Notes under the pieces: model-generated
Databases searched by the model: none
What the model was told of the DNA's origin: nothing
What the model saw: only the letters and a program-made list of their open reading frames with translations
Position numbers and translations under genes: made by a program
In this document: positions 1 to 9,341 of the stretch, in pieces
Layout: the number at the start of each line of letters is the position of its first letter
Numbering within the stretch: position 1 is the stretch's first letter
DNA from: Pseudo-nitzschia pungens
Lineage: Eukaryota > Bacillariophyta > Bacillariophyceae > Bacillariales > Bacillariaceae
Direction: 5' to 3'
Length of the DNA: 64,000 nucleotides
Assembly (NCBI GenBank): GCA_037355855.1
Contig: CM074759.1
Location: 7,564,001 to 7,628,000, forward strand

Positions 1-566
1 CACACATATATACCGTAGGTATCACTTTGAAGCCAAACGTCATCTCTAATTATCATCCATTCTCTCCTTACGCTAGGCACGGTAAAGATTATGAGCTCAT
101 CGATACCTTCTCGAAATTCCTCCCTACACTTATCGAGCACACAGGATTTTCAACGTGCGCCAGAGAAGACGAAAACACAATGACTGATTGACAATATCAC
201 TACTATAATAGTCGTAATTTTGTATATTGGTCGCAGTTGTTGTGTTCAAACGTATTTCCACAAATGAGGAACGACTATTGGTTCTATCATTCATTGAATA
301 TCACCTCACTGTCATCCAATCTCAATTAGATGCAAACTTCTAAACCTTCCATTTACAACACCAAAGTGCGAGACAAACTACAGGAAATAAAGAACGACTA
401 AATTGAAAAAAGATAGCATGATTTTTCCAAGCTCCATTTTACTTTTATGCACGGAGTTATAATTGGTTGCCTTTCCACTTTGAATAGCCTGTGACTATGG
501 AACGGTGATGAGTGCTGCTCGACCCTCAATCGAATTTACTATTAGTTTTCATCACGAAGTGCGAAC
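1..566. other. Intergenic, no gene seen
   Basis: AT-rich sequence downstream of the mL41 gene. No open frame with recognisable coding character and no repeat that stands out. It probably contains the 3' UTR of the mL41 gene, which ends at 567. Confidence 0.5.
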
Positions 567-1230
567 TCAAACTTGCCCGGGTTGTCGTCGTAATTCCGGA
601 GCAATTTTTGACGCCGTCCTCGCAATGTATGGCTTCAACTGCGCCGATGAGAAAACAAAAACAATCAAACGGCAACGTGATGTGTGAGAGAGATTGAAAC
701 GTAGAATACATGACTCATAGCGACACCAAAAAATTCCAAATCAATTCAAATGCTTAATAAGTCGTAGATTTCCTGAGAAAACAGAGTTCCGATACTCGTT
801 TGGAACCTGTTCAGATATAAGACACGGGCCGAATGAAATCCGAATGGTGTTACGAGCTGGGCATGGAAAACGAAGTAAGACTGAACTCACGTTGAAACCC
901 TCAAGATCTGGGACCATCAATTCGAGTTTCTTCTTTGGGTCCGGTATAAACTTTCCCTTGCTTGTCAATCTTCCTTCCTTTGTCGCTCCCTTTCCCTTGT
1001 AGTATCCTTTCCCCGCTCGTTTCGTAGTCAATGGTTGCCTTTTTCTAGCCGACTTTCGATATGTATTTCGAAATGAAACGGTTTTGTTGTTGGTCAATCA
1101 CAGATATCAGTTGGTGGTTCACCTTCACTGGTGGATACAGCTGCACAAGACTCGATCTGGGAACAGAGTTGATACCAGCAGATAGCCCTCGGCGAAGACC
1201 ATAGTCGGCAAAACTTCGAATTGCATTCAT
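567..1230 (-). CDS. MRPL41: Mitochondrial large-subunit ribosomal protein mL41 (MRPL41/MRPL27)
   Basis: Three exons on the minus strand: 1230..1123, 1052..891 and 638..567, giving 113 residues. Introns are 1122..1053 (70 nt, GTGAAC...AAAG) and 890..639 (GTGAGT...GCGCAG), both in phase 0. The first exon encodes an Arg/Ser-rich, acid-poor leader like a mitochondrial presequence. The second carries the mL41 core with PLTTK, YYKGKGATKEGR, a Lys-rich stretch and VPDLEGFN. The third continues with LKPYI, as the family requires after the PDLxGF motif. Both yeast MRPL27 and human MRPL41 share this order. The protein is a structural component of the mitoribosome large subunit. Sequence fit across the splice joins is strong; the first intron is less certain because its acceptor is weak. 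Confidence 0.85.
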
Positions 1231-1971
1231 CGCGATGTAGTTGTTGTCGCGTTCTGTTTTCTTGTCGTTATGGTAGGTGTGCGCCTGAGTATAAGGCTGA
1301 ACCGATCTGAAGAGAGCTGGGAACTTCGTCGTTGGAGGGGTGCGTTTGAATTTACCGGCTTAACTCTCCGAATCAGAGGTTGCCGGAGATCAACTTAGAC
1401 TGTTTGCATTCGGTCTAGTGTAATGGAGACGTTTTGTTAATCGCGACCATTTGTTGAGCCGTCGCATCCGGAACAGCACAGGGTTCATCACACAATTCCC
1501 GTTTTGGGTTGGGCGTCTGTCAGTCGAAAGGGTATTTTTGATTTTTGCACACCATAAGGTTACGGTAAGGTTACCGGTAAACCTTACTTTTAATTATTAT
1601 TCATTCTACTAATGATTTTGGGGGAAAATTGTTTGAGTTTCAAGGTGAGTGCCAAGTTTAAGGGAGAATAATACGTAGAGCGGACTTCGTACATGCCGGG
1701 TTTCGTCTCGTGCATACCAGTCCAAGTACCCGTACTATTACTCGTATGTACTAGTTGGAATTTCTTCTTGCTTCGTGGATGATAAAATCTTACTGGGGGC
1801 CATAACAAAAAACAATAAAGACCTTTGGATGATACGAGTAAGCTTAATCTTACTCCCCAAGGACGTCATACCGTAGCAATGGATGGTGTGACAATAAACT
1901 GAAGCGAAAAAATGTACGAGGCATTCCATCAAACTTCTCAGTCAACGAAGAAGTAACTACGTTTTAGGAAG
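1231..1971. promoter_or_regulatory. Divergent intergenic region between mL41 and RCE1
   Basis: This 741-bp gap separates two divergently transcribed genes, so it should hold both promoters. From about 1550 it contains words such as GTTACGGTAAGGTTACCGGTAAACC that recur in intergenic DNA across the window. No TATA box or other element can be assigned with confidence. Confidence 0.4.
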
Positions 1972-2973
1972 ATGGGTACCGGTGTTCGAGATATCCTTCA
2001 ACCCTGTGTTCACCGGGAGTGTGCTACGAGCACTGCAATAATCCATTGTTCACTCCTTGCAGTTACGTTCGTGGCCTCGCTTTACATCTTCGTGCCTTCG
2101 ACTGTTCGGAAACTACCAAGAAATCATCCCACTCAGATTCAATTTCGATCACTGGCTTGTCTTATCGTATGTGCCGCTGGACTGTGGAGTTATCCTCATC
2201 TTTTCTGCGATGTTGACGAGGAAAATACACAGATCAAAGAAAAACTTTTTTCTGTCTGGAAAATAATGTTTTCTCCCTCTCCTGCTGGTGGAACATTCCG
2301 TGGCACATTCGGCATCCTGTTGCATACATGCATACTCTACACAGGTTCCTCTTTCACCAGATTTCTGTATGTCTACGAGAGTCGCAGATACTCAATGCGA
2401 CAAGGACAGAATCAAACTTTATTCGAATTCACGAGAAGTCTTTTTCCGGCCATAACATTGCCGCAAACATCCGTTGAGCTCTGGACCGCAATACGAAATT
2501 ACGTCGTAGCGCCCCTGACGGAAGAAGTCGTCTTCCGAGGCTGCATGGTGCCCGTTCTGCTCGCAACGGGGATGTCTATCGGCAAGGTGTCGTTGGTTGC
2601 TCCCGTGTTTTTCGGGTTTGCTCACTTGCATCATGCCGCGACACGACTATCGGCCGGAGACCCTCCACGTTTGGTGGTGATGGCAACAACGTTCCAGTTT
2701 CTCTACACGTCCCTTTTCGGTAGCTATGCATCTTATGCCTTCATTCGAACTGGTTCCGTTTTGCCGGTAATATTCAGTCATTCATACTGCAACTGGATGG
2801 GATTACCGAATATTGGTTTTCTTGGAGATTCATACCATCCTCTTCACCGACATCGAATCGCCATTTTGTCGTCTTACATATTGGGAATAGTCGCTTTTGC
2901 GTACAGCTTAAACGTTGATGTATTCCTGCCTCTGCCATCAGTGCTACCAGAGTTGATAAAGTCAAAGTTATAG
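1972..2973 (+). CDS. RCE1: CAAX prenyl protease 2 (RCE1/CPBP family)
   Basis: A single-exon gene for 333 residues, close to human RCE1 in length. RCE1 is an integral ER-membrane protease that removes the last three residues of prenylated CAAX proteins such as Ras and Rho. The catalytic signature is complete: EE at 184-185 with Arg189 (TEEVVFRG), FxxxH in FGFAH at 214-218, and HxxxN in HSYCN at 270-274. Several hydrophobic segments precede and follow this core, as expected for an eight-helix membrane protein. The ATG at 1972 lies directly before the first hydrophobic stretch, and no better upstream start is seen. Nothing appears truncated. Confidence 0.92.
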   Translation: MGTGVRDILQPCVHRECATSTAIIHCSLLAVTFVASLYIFVPSTVRKLPRNHPTQIQFRSLACLIVCAAGLWSYPHLFCDVDEENTQIKEKLFSVWKIMFSPSPAGGTFRGTFGILLHTCILYTGSSFTRFLYVYESRRYSMRQGQNQTLFEFTRSLFPAITLPQTSVELWTAIRNYVVAPLTEEVVFRGCMVPVLLATGMSIGKVSLVAPVFFGFAHLHHAATRLSAGDPPRLVVMATTFQFLYTSLFGSYASYAFIRTGSVLPVIFSHSYCNWMGLPNIGFLGDSYHPLHRHRIAILSSYILGIVAFAYSLNVDVFLPLPSVLPELIKSKL

Positions 2974-3808
2974 CAGGGAGAATCAAATGGAGACGTTCAG
3001 AACCAATGACTTTGGTTTTTCAATCCATCACCACAACAACAAGAATAAGCAGTGCTGTATTCTTTCATTAGGAACTTTTTTATAGTCGAAAGAAATTGAA
3101 CAGTACGTCAGATTCATGAAATGAAAATCGCTATCTTCCTCCATCTCCACCGGCCAATGTCAACAACAACGAAGAAGAAAGAGCTGGCCGCCAAATCTAG
3201 CCTATCTGGCTACTAAATAAGTATGTTGGCAACCTAACATAGATCATACGAGTGTGAATTTAATTCTGATACAATACCAGTTTTCTGTTGCAACATCTCA
3301 ACTTGTCCCTCAGACTCTCTTAGCACTACTACCGGTAACCTTACTAGTAAGGTTAGATTAATCGTAACCTCACCATCTTCCACCCAAAATTGCCGATGCA
3401 GAAAACAAAATACGGTAAGACAACGAGTAACTTACTCGTACGTACACGGTAGTATGAATACCGTAGTTATTATTATTAGACGTAAGATCTTACGAATAAG
3501 GTTACGTACGAATAAGGTTACGCACGAATCTGTTCCGACAGGGACTTGACGTACCGAATCTTCCACGTGTAAGCAAGAAATTAAAAAGTTAGAAATCCAA
3601 TCCAAATTTTGAAAACAGATCATGCTTTTTTGCCATCAAAAAATTATCGGCAGGAGCGATTGCCTGAACCGAACCAAAAGCCCAAACCGACTGCCGAATG
3701 GAAAGAACGGAAAGAACACTGTTCATCCATCACTCATCATCGGCTCTGGGGTCGACTGCAACAAAAAATCCTTGGCATCATAGATCCTTGGCAGTTACAG
3801 ACACCACC
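2974..3808. other. Intergenic, rich in GTAAG/TTACC words
   Basis: No gene seen. Positions about 3330-3560 are dense in the window's intergenic vocabulary: CTACCGGTAACCTTACTAGTAAGG, GTACGTACACGG, and CGTACGAATAAGGTTACG in two close copies at about 3490-3530. The final part should be the FBPase 5' UTR and promoter. Confidence 0.45.
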
Positions 3809-5057
3809 ATGATTGCATCGAGTACTGTCCACTGGATCGTTGCATCGTTGTGCCTCGCTTCCTGCACTCCGTTCAGCCGGGCATTTCAAGCTGAGAATCA
3901 AGGGAACGGAATGCGCATCGGCATTTCTTCCTCGATAGTAGGTTACTTCCCTCACACTCCGACATCTTCGACGCAACTGCACATGGGTGGAGGTGAATAC
4001 AAGAAGAAAAATCTCAAGACGTTCCAGCGATATCTCGAAATAGAGTGCTGGAGGCACACCTGGTTTCGGGATCTCGAGCCCGTTTTGAAATCGGTAGCAG
4101 AATCCTGCAAACAAATCAATCGGATCGTCCAGAGAGCCCAGACGGACGACTTGTACGGTGCCGCCTTGGGTCCGGACGGCAAGCCCCTGGACGACAATAT
4201 CCAAGGCGAGGTCCAACAACAATTGGATGTCTTGTGCAATACCTACATGCTTCGCGCATTTTGTGGTGGTGGTTCGTCCAGCATTCATTCGGTTGCGTCG
4301 GAGGAGGAAGACGAGCCCAGATGTTGTTCGGACGTGATGACCGATTCCGCCTTTGCAAAGGGAGAGTACATCGCCGTCTTCGATCCCATCGACGGCTCGA
4401 AAAACATCGACGCCAGTCTGCCGGTGGGCAGCATCTTTGGAATTTACAAAAACCAACCCGGATCCGACGTCAACGAATCCTCGTTCCTCCAAGATGGAAG
4501 GGCTCTGGTAGCAGCTGGGTATTGTTTGTTTTCGGCCACCACTGTTTTGGTTCTGACCCATGGCAATGGAGTGGATGGATTCACGCTCGATCCGGATAGT
4601 GGCAAGTTCCTCCACACGCTGAAGGATATTCGAATTCCTCGAAAGGGGAACATCTACAGTTTCAACGAGGCCAACTATCGCGGCTTCGACGAACCCGTTC
4701 AGCGGTTCCTGGACTCCAAAAAAGAGGGGACGGACACGGTCGGCACAAAAATGACGGCGCGATACATCGGTGCCCTGGTAGCAGACGTTCACAACATTCT
4801 GGTCAACGGTGGCATCTACGGATATCCCAGCACCCGCACGAATCCCGATGGAAAACTGCGCTTGCTCTACGAGTGCGCTCCCATGGCCATGATCATGGAG
4901 CAGGCGGGCGGTGCGGCCTCCAACGGTCGCAAGAGAATACTTGGAAATCAAACCGAACAAAATTCATGCGAGGACGCCGGTCTTTCTCGGAAGCGTCGAA
5001 AATGTTTTCGAACTCGATCAGTTTTACGAATACTACGACACCGATTCGGAAGAGTAG
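3809..5057 (+). CDS. FBP: Fructose-1,6-bisphosphatase, plastid-directed, with one-base frame break
   Basis: Hydrolyses fructose-1,6-bisphosphate to fructose-6-phosphate in the Calvin cycle or gluconeogenesis. The start at 3809 is preferred over the in-frame ATG at 3698, because it begins with a hydrophobic signal-like segment followed by SRAF|Q. That Ala-Phe context is typical of diatom plastid preproteins. The class I core follows: an acidic EEED stretch near residue 165 (metal ligands) and the active-site loop DPIDGSKN at 192-199. The usual form is DPLDGSSN, so Lys replaces Ser. The reading frame then breaks: after GRKRIL (codon ending 4942) one extra base at about 4943 shifts it. The expected C-terminus (EIKPNKIHARTPVFLGS onward) continues in the next frame from 4944 to the stop at 5055-5057. 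With the extra base ignored the protein is 415 residues. Read literally, it runs on in the wrong frame to 5257. Confidence 0.88.
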
Positions 5058-5613
5058 AGAAGGAAGACGGCAGTCATCTATTCGTCAGTAGAGACAAAGG
5101 TATGGTTCCCACGTTTCGGATGCAAACACGGAAAACCGGATCGCGATCAAGGCTCGGAAAGACGTCACAAACTGCAGGGCACGGGATCGTGCCTACCGAG
5201 TTGGGAACGTCTAGTGGTAGAAAAAAAAAAGAAATTGATAGGCATTGTCCGACCTGAAGTAAGCTTCTATCCTAACTACCCTCTTCCAAGATATTTCACC
5301 AAACGCCAGTCCCGGCTACATCGTACACTAGTATCTGCTCACTATTATCTATGTATTCCGTTGCCCTAAATCCCGCCGATGCAGCCTTTCGGAATGCGAG
5401 AGACACCGCACCGATGCAAAACACGAAAACAAGGGTTCGTGCGGTTTGAGATGCCCGATGTTTTCCTTGCAGGAGGAGGCCAACAACAAAATCGCGACAA
5501 CGATGCTTCGGCTCCGCGAGTATACCGTACAACGGTTGGCTAGAAGAAAATTAGTGTTGGTGTTTGCGGCCCGCTCCGCTCCGCTCCGCTCCGGCCCGGC
5601 CCGGACGAATTCT
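5058..5613. other. Convergent intergenic region
   Basis: Lies between the 3' ends of FBPase (+) and the metallopeptidase (-). Contains an A10 run near 5221-5231 and a CCGCT/CGGCC pentamer run at about 5565-5605. No gene seen. Confidence 0.4.
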
Positions 5614-7005
5614 CTAATACGACGACAGCGACGGGCACCACCGGGTGCACGACTGGTGCCGCTGCACCCGCTTCTTGGTCCGCGTGCTCGCCCACGGATC
5701 CTCCCACAGGGCGACCTCGTTCCACAGCCCGCCCATGGCGTCGCAGAGCGCCGGATCGTGCGCGTGCAGCTGTCCGCGGGTGAAGGGATAAAACTTGTTG
5801 CAGTGGTCGATGCTCGCGCAGTCGTCCCTCGTGGCGTTCTCCCGGAAGGACGGGTCGATCATGCGGAGCAGTTGCGTTTCGGATTCGTCGTTTTCGTCCG
5901 ATGGGGCGCGCGTTCCGAACACGGCAGCGGCAAGCGCCGGTGGTGTTTTCAAGGCCACGCCCATAACTTTGGCAATCCGGCTGGAGAACTCCGAGGGGAA
6001 GGGCGCCCAGCATTCCTTCGGTGCAGTTCGAAAGCAGGGCACTTCTCCCTCGTGGTGGTGGTCGTCGTCGTCGTCGTCGTCGTTTTCGTCCCGTCCCGGG
6101 AGGTGCTGGTCCTTCCCGATCGAATCGTCGGTGTTGGGGTCGGGCACCGAATCCCCAGAGCGCAGCAGACGCCGCTGTTCCTCCATCCGTTCGTGGACCC
6201 GTTCCGTGACTTCCGGGTGCAACAGGGGCGGACTACAGGCTTCCATCACCGCCGGATCGGCCCCGTCCAGGTCGCGGTATCCCTTGCACAAAAATGCCAC
6301 CGAGATCTCGGCAAAGAATTCTTTCTTGTTGACCATGGCGTATGCCAGGTCAGAGTCCGCGGGGGCGACATCCGCGGTGGAACGCAGCGAGTCCCGCTCG
6401 TCTCGGATCGAGACCGCCGCCGCCGCCGTCGTTTTTCCGGCCCAGTCCCGGCGCAGCACCTTCTCGTACCTGCCCGAGGCGTTCGCCGTTTCGTACAGGG
6501 CTTCCACGGTCTGGTTGCCCAGGCCATCCTCCAGGCAGCACTGATGAATGAGGTGGCAGAGCTCGTGGAGCAACAGACCGCTCCCGTTCCAGTGCAGCCG
6601 CATCCGGGAGTAGTCCACGCAGGAATATATTTCGATGCCCCCGGCCTTTCTGGGGGAGTCGTTGGCCACCTCCACCAGCCAGGCGGGGTGGTGGTGGGTC
6701 GTCACCTGTCTCAAAACGGTCGGGTGCACCTTCGCTCCATAGGCGTAGCCGTTCCAGTTCAGCCAGATGTTGGTTCGCCGGACCAACGAGTGCACCGAAT
6801 CCGGCAGGATCGACAGGGCCCTGGCCAGATCGGCCTGTACGCTCCTCAGCACCATGGGACAGTGTCGCAGGACGTCCGGGCTGCAGTACGCGGAGATGCC
6901 ACACGCCAGACGAACGGGAATGTACTCGAGCAACCGGTTGTCGATCCGGGACGGGTCGGGGGCTTCCGGGAACGGATCGTACGCACCGTAGCCCAAAGAA
7001 AACAA
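5614..7005 (-). CDS. HExxH zinc metallopeptidase-like protein; N-terminus unresolved
   Basis: The open frame from 7005 down to 5614 gives 463 residues, numbered from 7005. HELCH at 147-151 is a gluzincin-type HExxH, and KKEFFAE with Glu229 is placed where the third zinc ligand would be expected. HExxH followed by NxxEFFAE resembles M34-like or fungal metallopeptidase domains; the substrate is unknown. A low-complexity Asp8-His3 insert lies near residue 325. The C-terminal half has several Cys (CDDCASIDHC region, DPALCDAMGGLW). The frame has no ATG at its start: it stays open upstream to an in-frame TGA near 7127. A likely true start is the ATG at 7256, whose frame encodes an acidic leader but does not connect directly. 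An intron or small indels between 7256 and 7005 must join them; I could not choose a splice pair. Confidence 0.6.
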   Translation of the reverse strand: MFSLGYGAYDPFPEAPDPSRIDNRLLEYIPVRLACGISAYCSPDVLRHCPMVLRSVQADLARALSILPDSVHSLVRRTNIWLNWNGYAYGAKVHPTVLRQVTTHHHPAWLVEVANDSPRKAGGIEIYSCVDYSRMRLHWNGSGLLLHELCHLIHQCCLEDGLGNQTVEALYETANASGRYEKVLRRDWAGKTTAAAAVSIRDERDSLRSTADVAPADSDLAYAMVNKKEFFAEISVAFLCKGYRDLDGADPAVMEACSPPLLHPEVTERVHERMEEQRRLLRSGDSVPDPNTDDSIGKDQHLPGRDENDDDDDDDHHHEGEVPCFRTAPKECWAPFPSEFSSRIAKVMGVALKTPPALAAAVFGTRAPSDENDESETQLLRMIDPSFRENATRDDCASIDHCNKFYPFTRGQLHAHDPALCDAMGGLWNEVALWEDPWASTRTKKRVQRHQSCTRWCPSLSSY

Positions 7006-7256
7006 CGAGTGCTGGGGAGAATGGTGGCTGCTTGCGTTCGGTTGGCCTAGATTCGCATCGACGCCGTTGCTAGTAATTGTCGCTGTCGCTTTCGCTCTGG
7101 GTGCTTGCCGCGGAGGAACTCTTGTCCGTCACGGCCAGAGCGGCATCATCGGTCGTTCGCCAAGCCGAGAGTCTCGAGCGTTCCGAAATCTACCGTATCA
7201 TTGGCGCACACCTTCGAGACATCATCATTGGCGTCGGTAGCGGCGTCGGTGTCCAT

Positions 7257-8420
7257 GGAATGGCTGCTCTGATTTCTTCGGGATCTCGCAGCTCGTGCTT
7301 GGATGGTGGTAGGGTTATGGTATGGAATAGAATAGAATAGAATGGAATGGAAAAAAACTCTGCAATTTGCGGTTCGATTGGTCGTGGTAGTTTGGGTTAT
7401 TTTCTGGAACGAGAACAGAAACTTTTTTTCTTTTATTATGGGAAACAGAAAAGTGGAAAACTCGGAATTGAACCACGTCTTGACACTGCCGAATTTGCAG
7501 CTTACTTTTGGATTCGCTTTATCGCCTGTGCCAGGAAAATTATATTCGTTCTCGAACGCAACTACTGAAACCGCAAGGTGATCGATGATTCCACCAATTA
7601 TGAATGAACCCAACCAAAATGATATGGTATTCCTTGCTCGCAATCGGAATCGAAACTTAGTTGCTTGAACTTGTTCATACGTTGATTGATCGTGTCAACC
7701 ATGTGCCTTGCCCAATCAAAAAATAGTTCGACGGAGTGGATTTAGGAGGTCCCTTTTATCAACAAGTTCAAAATGTGTGGTAAAATCTTATCGAATGCCT
7801 ACGTCGTCACGAGTAAGATACGGTAAACCCTACATCCTCGCTCATCGATTTATTTGCTCTTTTTTGGAGAGATTGAAAGAACAAAAAACAAAAACAAAAA
7901 TTCGTTGGAAGTCTGAACGAGAAATAATAATGAGAAGCATCCAACTGCTACTGAGGTACGTACCGGCAGCTCACGTAACCTTACCTCTTTCGGTGCATTT
8001 TGATTACGGTATTGATTAGTACCACGGTAACTTACCTGGTAACTTACTCCGACCAACAGACTGCAACCTTGAAACCCATTGTTCGCGCGCTACTACGCGT
8101 GATTTTGAAATTTCGCCTCGTGGGTGGCGTAAGGTTACGAAACTTGGAGCCCACAAACCTCAAACCCAAAACGAACAAAATCCAACTTTTTTATTTTGGC
8201 ACCACACAACGTGACGGATAGGATACGGTAGAACAGTTCGGTAACCTTAGTTACGCTTCCTGAATGCTGTCATCCCTCCGCCTGGAGCTCAAATGGCAAT
8301 CCAAACACCCTAGATGAAGCGCGAAAAGCACTAACACGAGAGCACAGTGACGGTCGGACGCACCCGCGGAAAGGAAAGGAAAGGAAAGGAAAGGAAAGGA
8401 AAAAACAACGCACAAACGGC
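7257..8420. other. Intergenic with GGAAA tandem repeat
   Basis: No convincing gene. It holds ATAGAATAGAATAGAATGG pentamers at about 7325-7345. GTACCGGCAGCTCACGTAACC-like intergenic words occur at about 7955-8050. A GGAAA/AGGAA pentamer array at about 8370-8402 ends 18 bp before the next start codon. Confidence 0.4.
8370..8402. repeat. (GGAAA)n tandem repeat in 5' leader
   Basis: About six copies of a GGAAA pentamer immediately upstream of the ATG at 8421. Similar short tandem arrays sit before other start codons and inside introns of this window. Confidence 0.85.
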
Positions 8421-9140
8421 ATGGCCAAAAAGAAAAAGAACTCCGGAGGCGGACCGTCCGGGGCGGCCGCCGCCGCCGCCGCCGCCAACGCAGCGGGGAC
8501 CAAGGGAATGATCTGGGTGGATCCCTCCCGGTGTCGCTTCCAGCACTCCCGCATCCGAGCCCACTTTTCGGGCTGCGGGAGAAGCGTCCGCGAAACCCTG
8601 GAGGACATCAAGGCCGGAACCACGAAGATTTCCGATCTCCCGCCGATCCAGGTGATTGTTGGCGGCAACGGCGAAAGCGAAAGCGGTGGCGCGGGGGAGG
8701 ATTCGAGCGGAGAACCCTGGTATTTTTCCCTCAACAATCGGCGGCTGTGGGTTCTGAAACGGCTGCGGGACGAGGGATTTCTGGAGCCGCACGGAAACAA
8801 GGTAGCGGTGCGCGTTCGACAACCCAAGAGCCGGAAAGAAAAGGAACGGTACACCCTCGCCAACTGTTCCCTGGACGCCAAACTCATGGGGGACAAGAAG
8901 CCGGCACCGAAACCGCAGGATCGGCAGCAGAAAATTCCGGAAGAACAACCGGCCACCGAATGCGCGACGGCACGGTTGCCAAATACCGGAGGGGACGCCG
9001 ACGACGATTCCGAATCGAGCGGCGAAGGGGGGGACGAAGCGAGCGTCGAGGAAGACGTTTCGGAGACCATCGGCAATCGCTTTGGCGGCATGATGATGGA
9101 TGATTCGTCGAGCAGCAGTGACGATTCCGACGATGAATAG
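8421..9140 (+). CDS. ParB/sulfiredoxin-like fold protein of unknown function
   Basis: A single-exon gene for 239 residues. After a Lys-rich start and a nine-residue Ala run (GCC repeat), a compact domain spans about residues 29-150. It has VDPSRCRFQHSRIRAHFSGCGR, an acidic TLEDIKxG helix, LPPIQVIV, then YFSLNNRRLWVLKRL at about 101-115 and a basic RERYTLANCSLDAKLM-type end. The order 'xxIRxxFS..TL..I..G..xLPPIxV....YFSLNNRR' resembles the ParB/sulfiredoxin nuclease-like fold, where the NNRR/GxHR segment sits at the active site. I recognise the architecture but not a characterised orthologue. The C-terminal 75 residues are acidic and Ser-rich, and probably disordered. The ATG follows a GGAAA repeat leader. 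Confidence 0.75.
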   Translation: MAKKKKNSGGGPSGAAAAAAAANAAGTKGMIWVDPSRCRFQHSRIRAHFSGCGRSVRETLEDIKAGTTKISDLPPIQVIVGGNGESESGGAGEDSSGEPWYFSLNNRRLWVLKRLRDEGFLEPHGNKVAVRVRQPKSRKEKERYTLANCSLDAKLMGDKKPAPKPQDRQQKIPEEQPATECATARLPNTGGDADDDSESSGEGGDEASVEEDVSETIGNRFGGMMMDDSSSSSDDSDDE

Positions 9141-9341
9141 AGTGAGTCCTACCGTACACCTATTTATTTGCAACCAGGTCGAACAAACATTGTGCGTGTA
9201 ACGATGACGGATAACTATTTAAATAACTATTATATTATTGATTCTTCTTTATTATAATACACGTGTTCACAAATTATGATTTTTGTATGCCGCTGCGAAC
9301 TGGTGGCAAGCCATCCACAACCGGTTGCACGGCGAGGCAAT

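Noticed and set aside
3698..3808. Upstream in-frame ATG of FBPase as the true start
   Set aside because: It would place 37 polar residues before the signal-like segment, which is normally at the N-terminus.
3737..4960. 407-codon open frame on the minus strand across FBPase
   Set aside because: Antisense shadow of a recognisable FBPase; no motifs of its own.
5446..7050. 534-codon plus-strand frame opposite the metallopeptidase
   Set aside because: Arises from GC-rich codon bias of the minus-strand gene; low-complexity Val/Arg composition.
7430..7510. Possible minus-strand tRNA (GGTTCAATTCC resembles a B box)
   Set aside because: The T-stem does not pair and no A box or acceptor stem can be placed.
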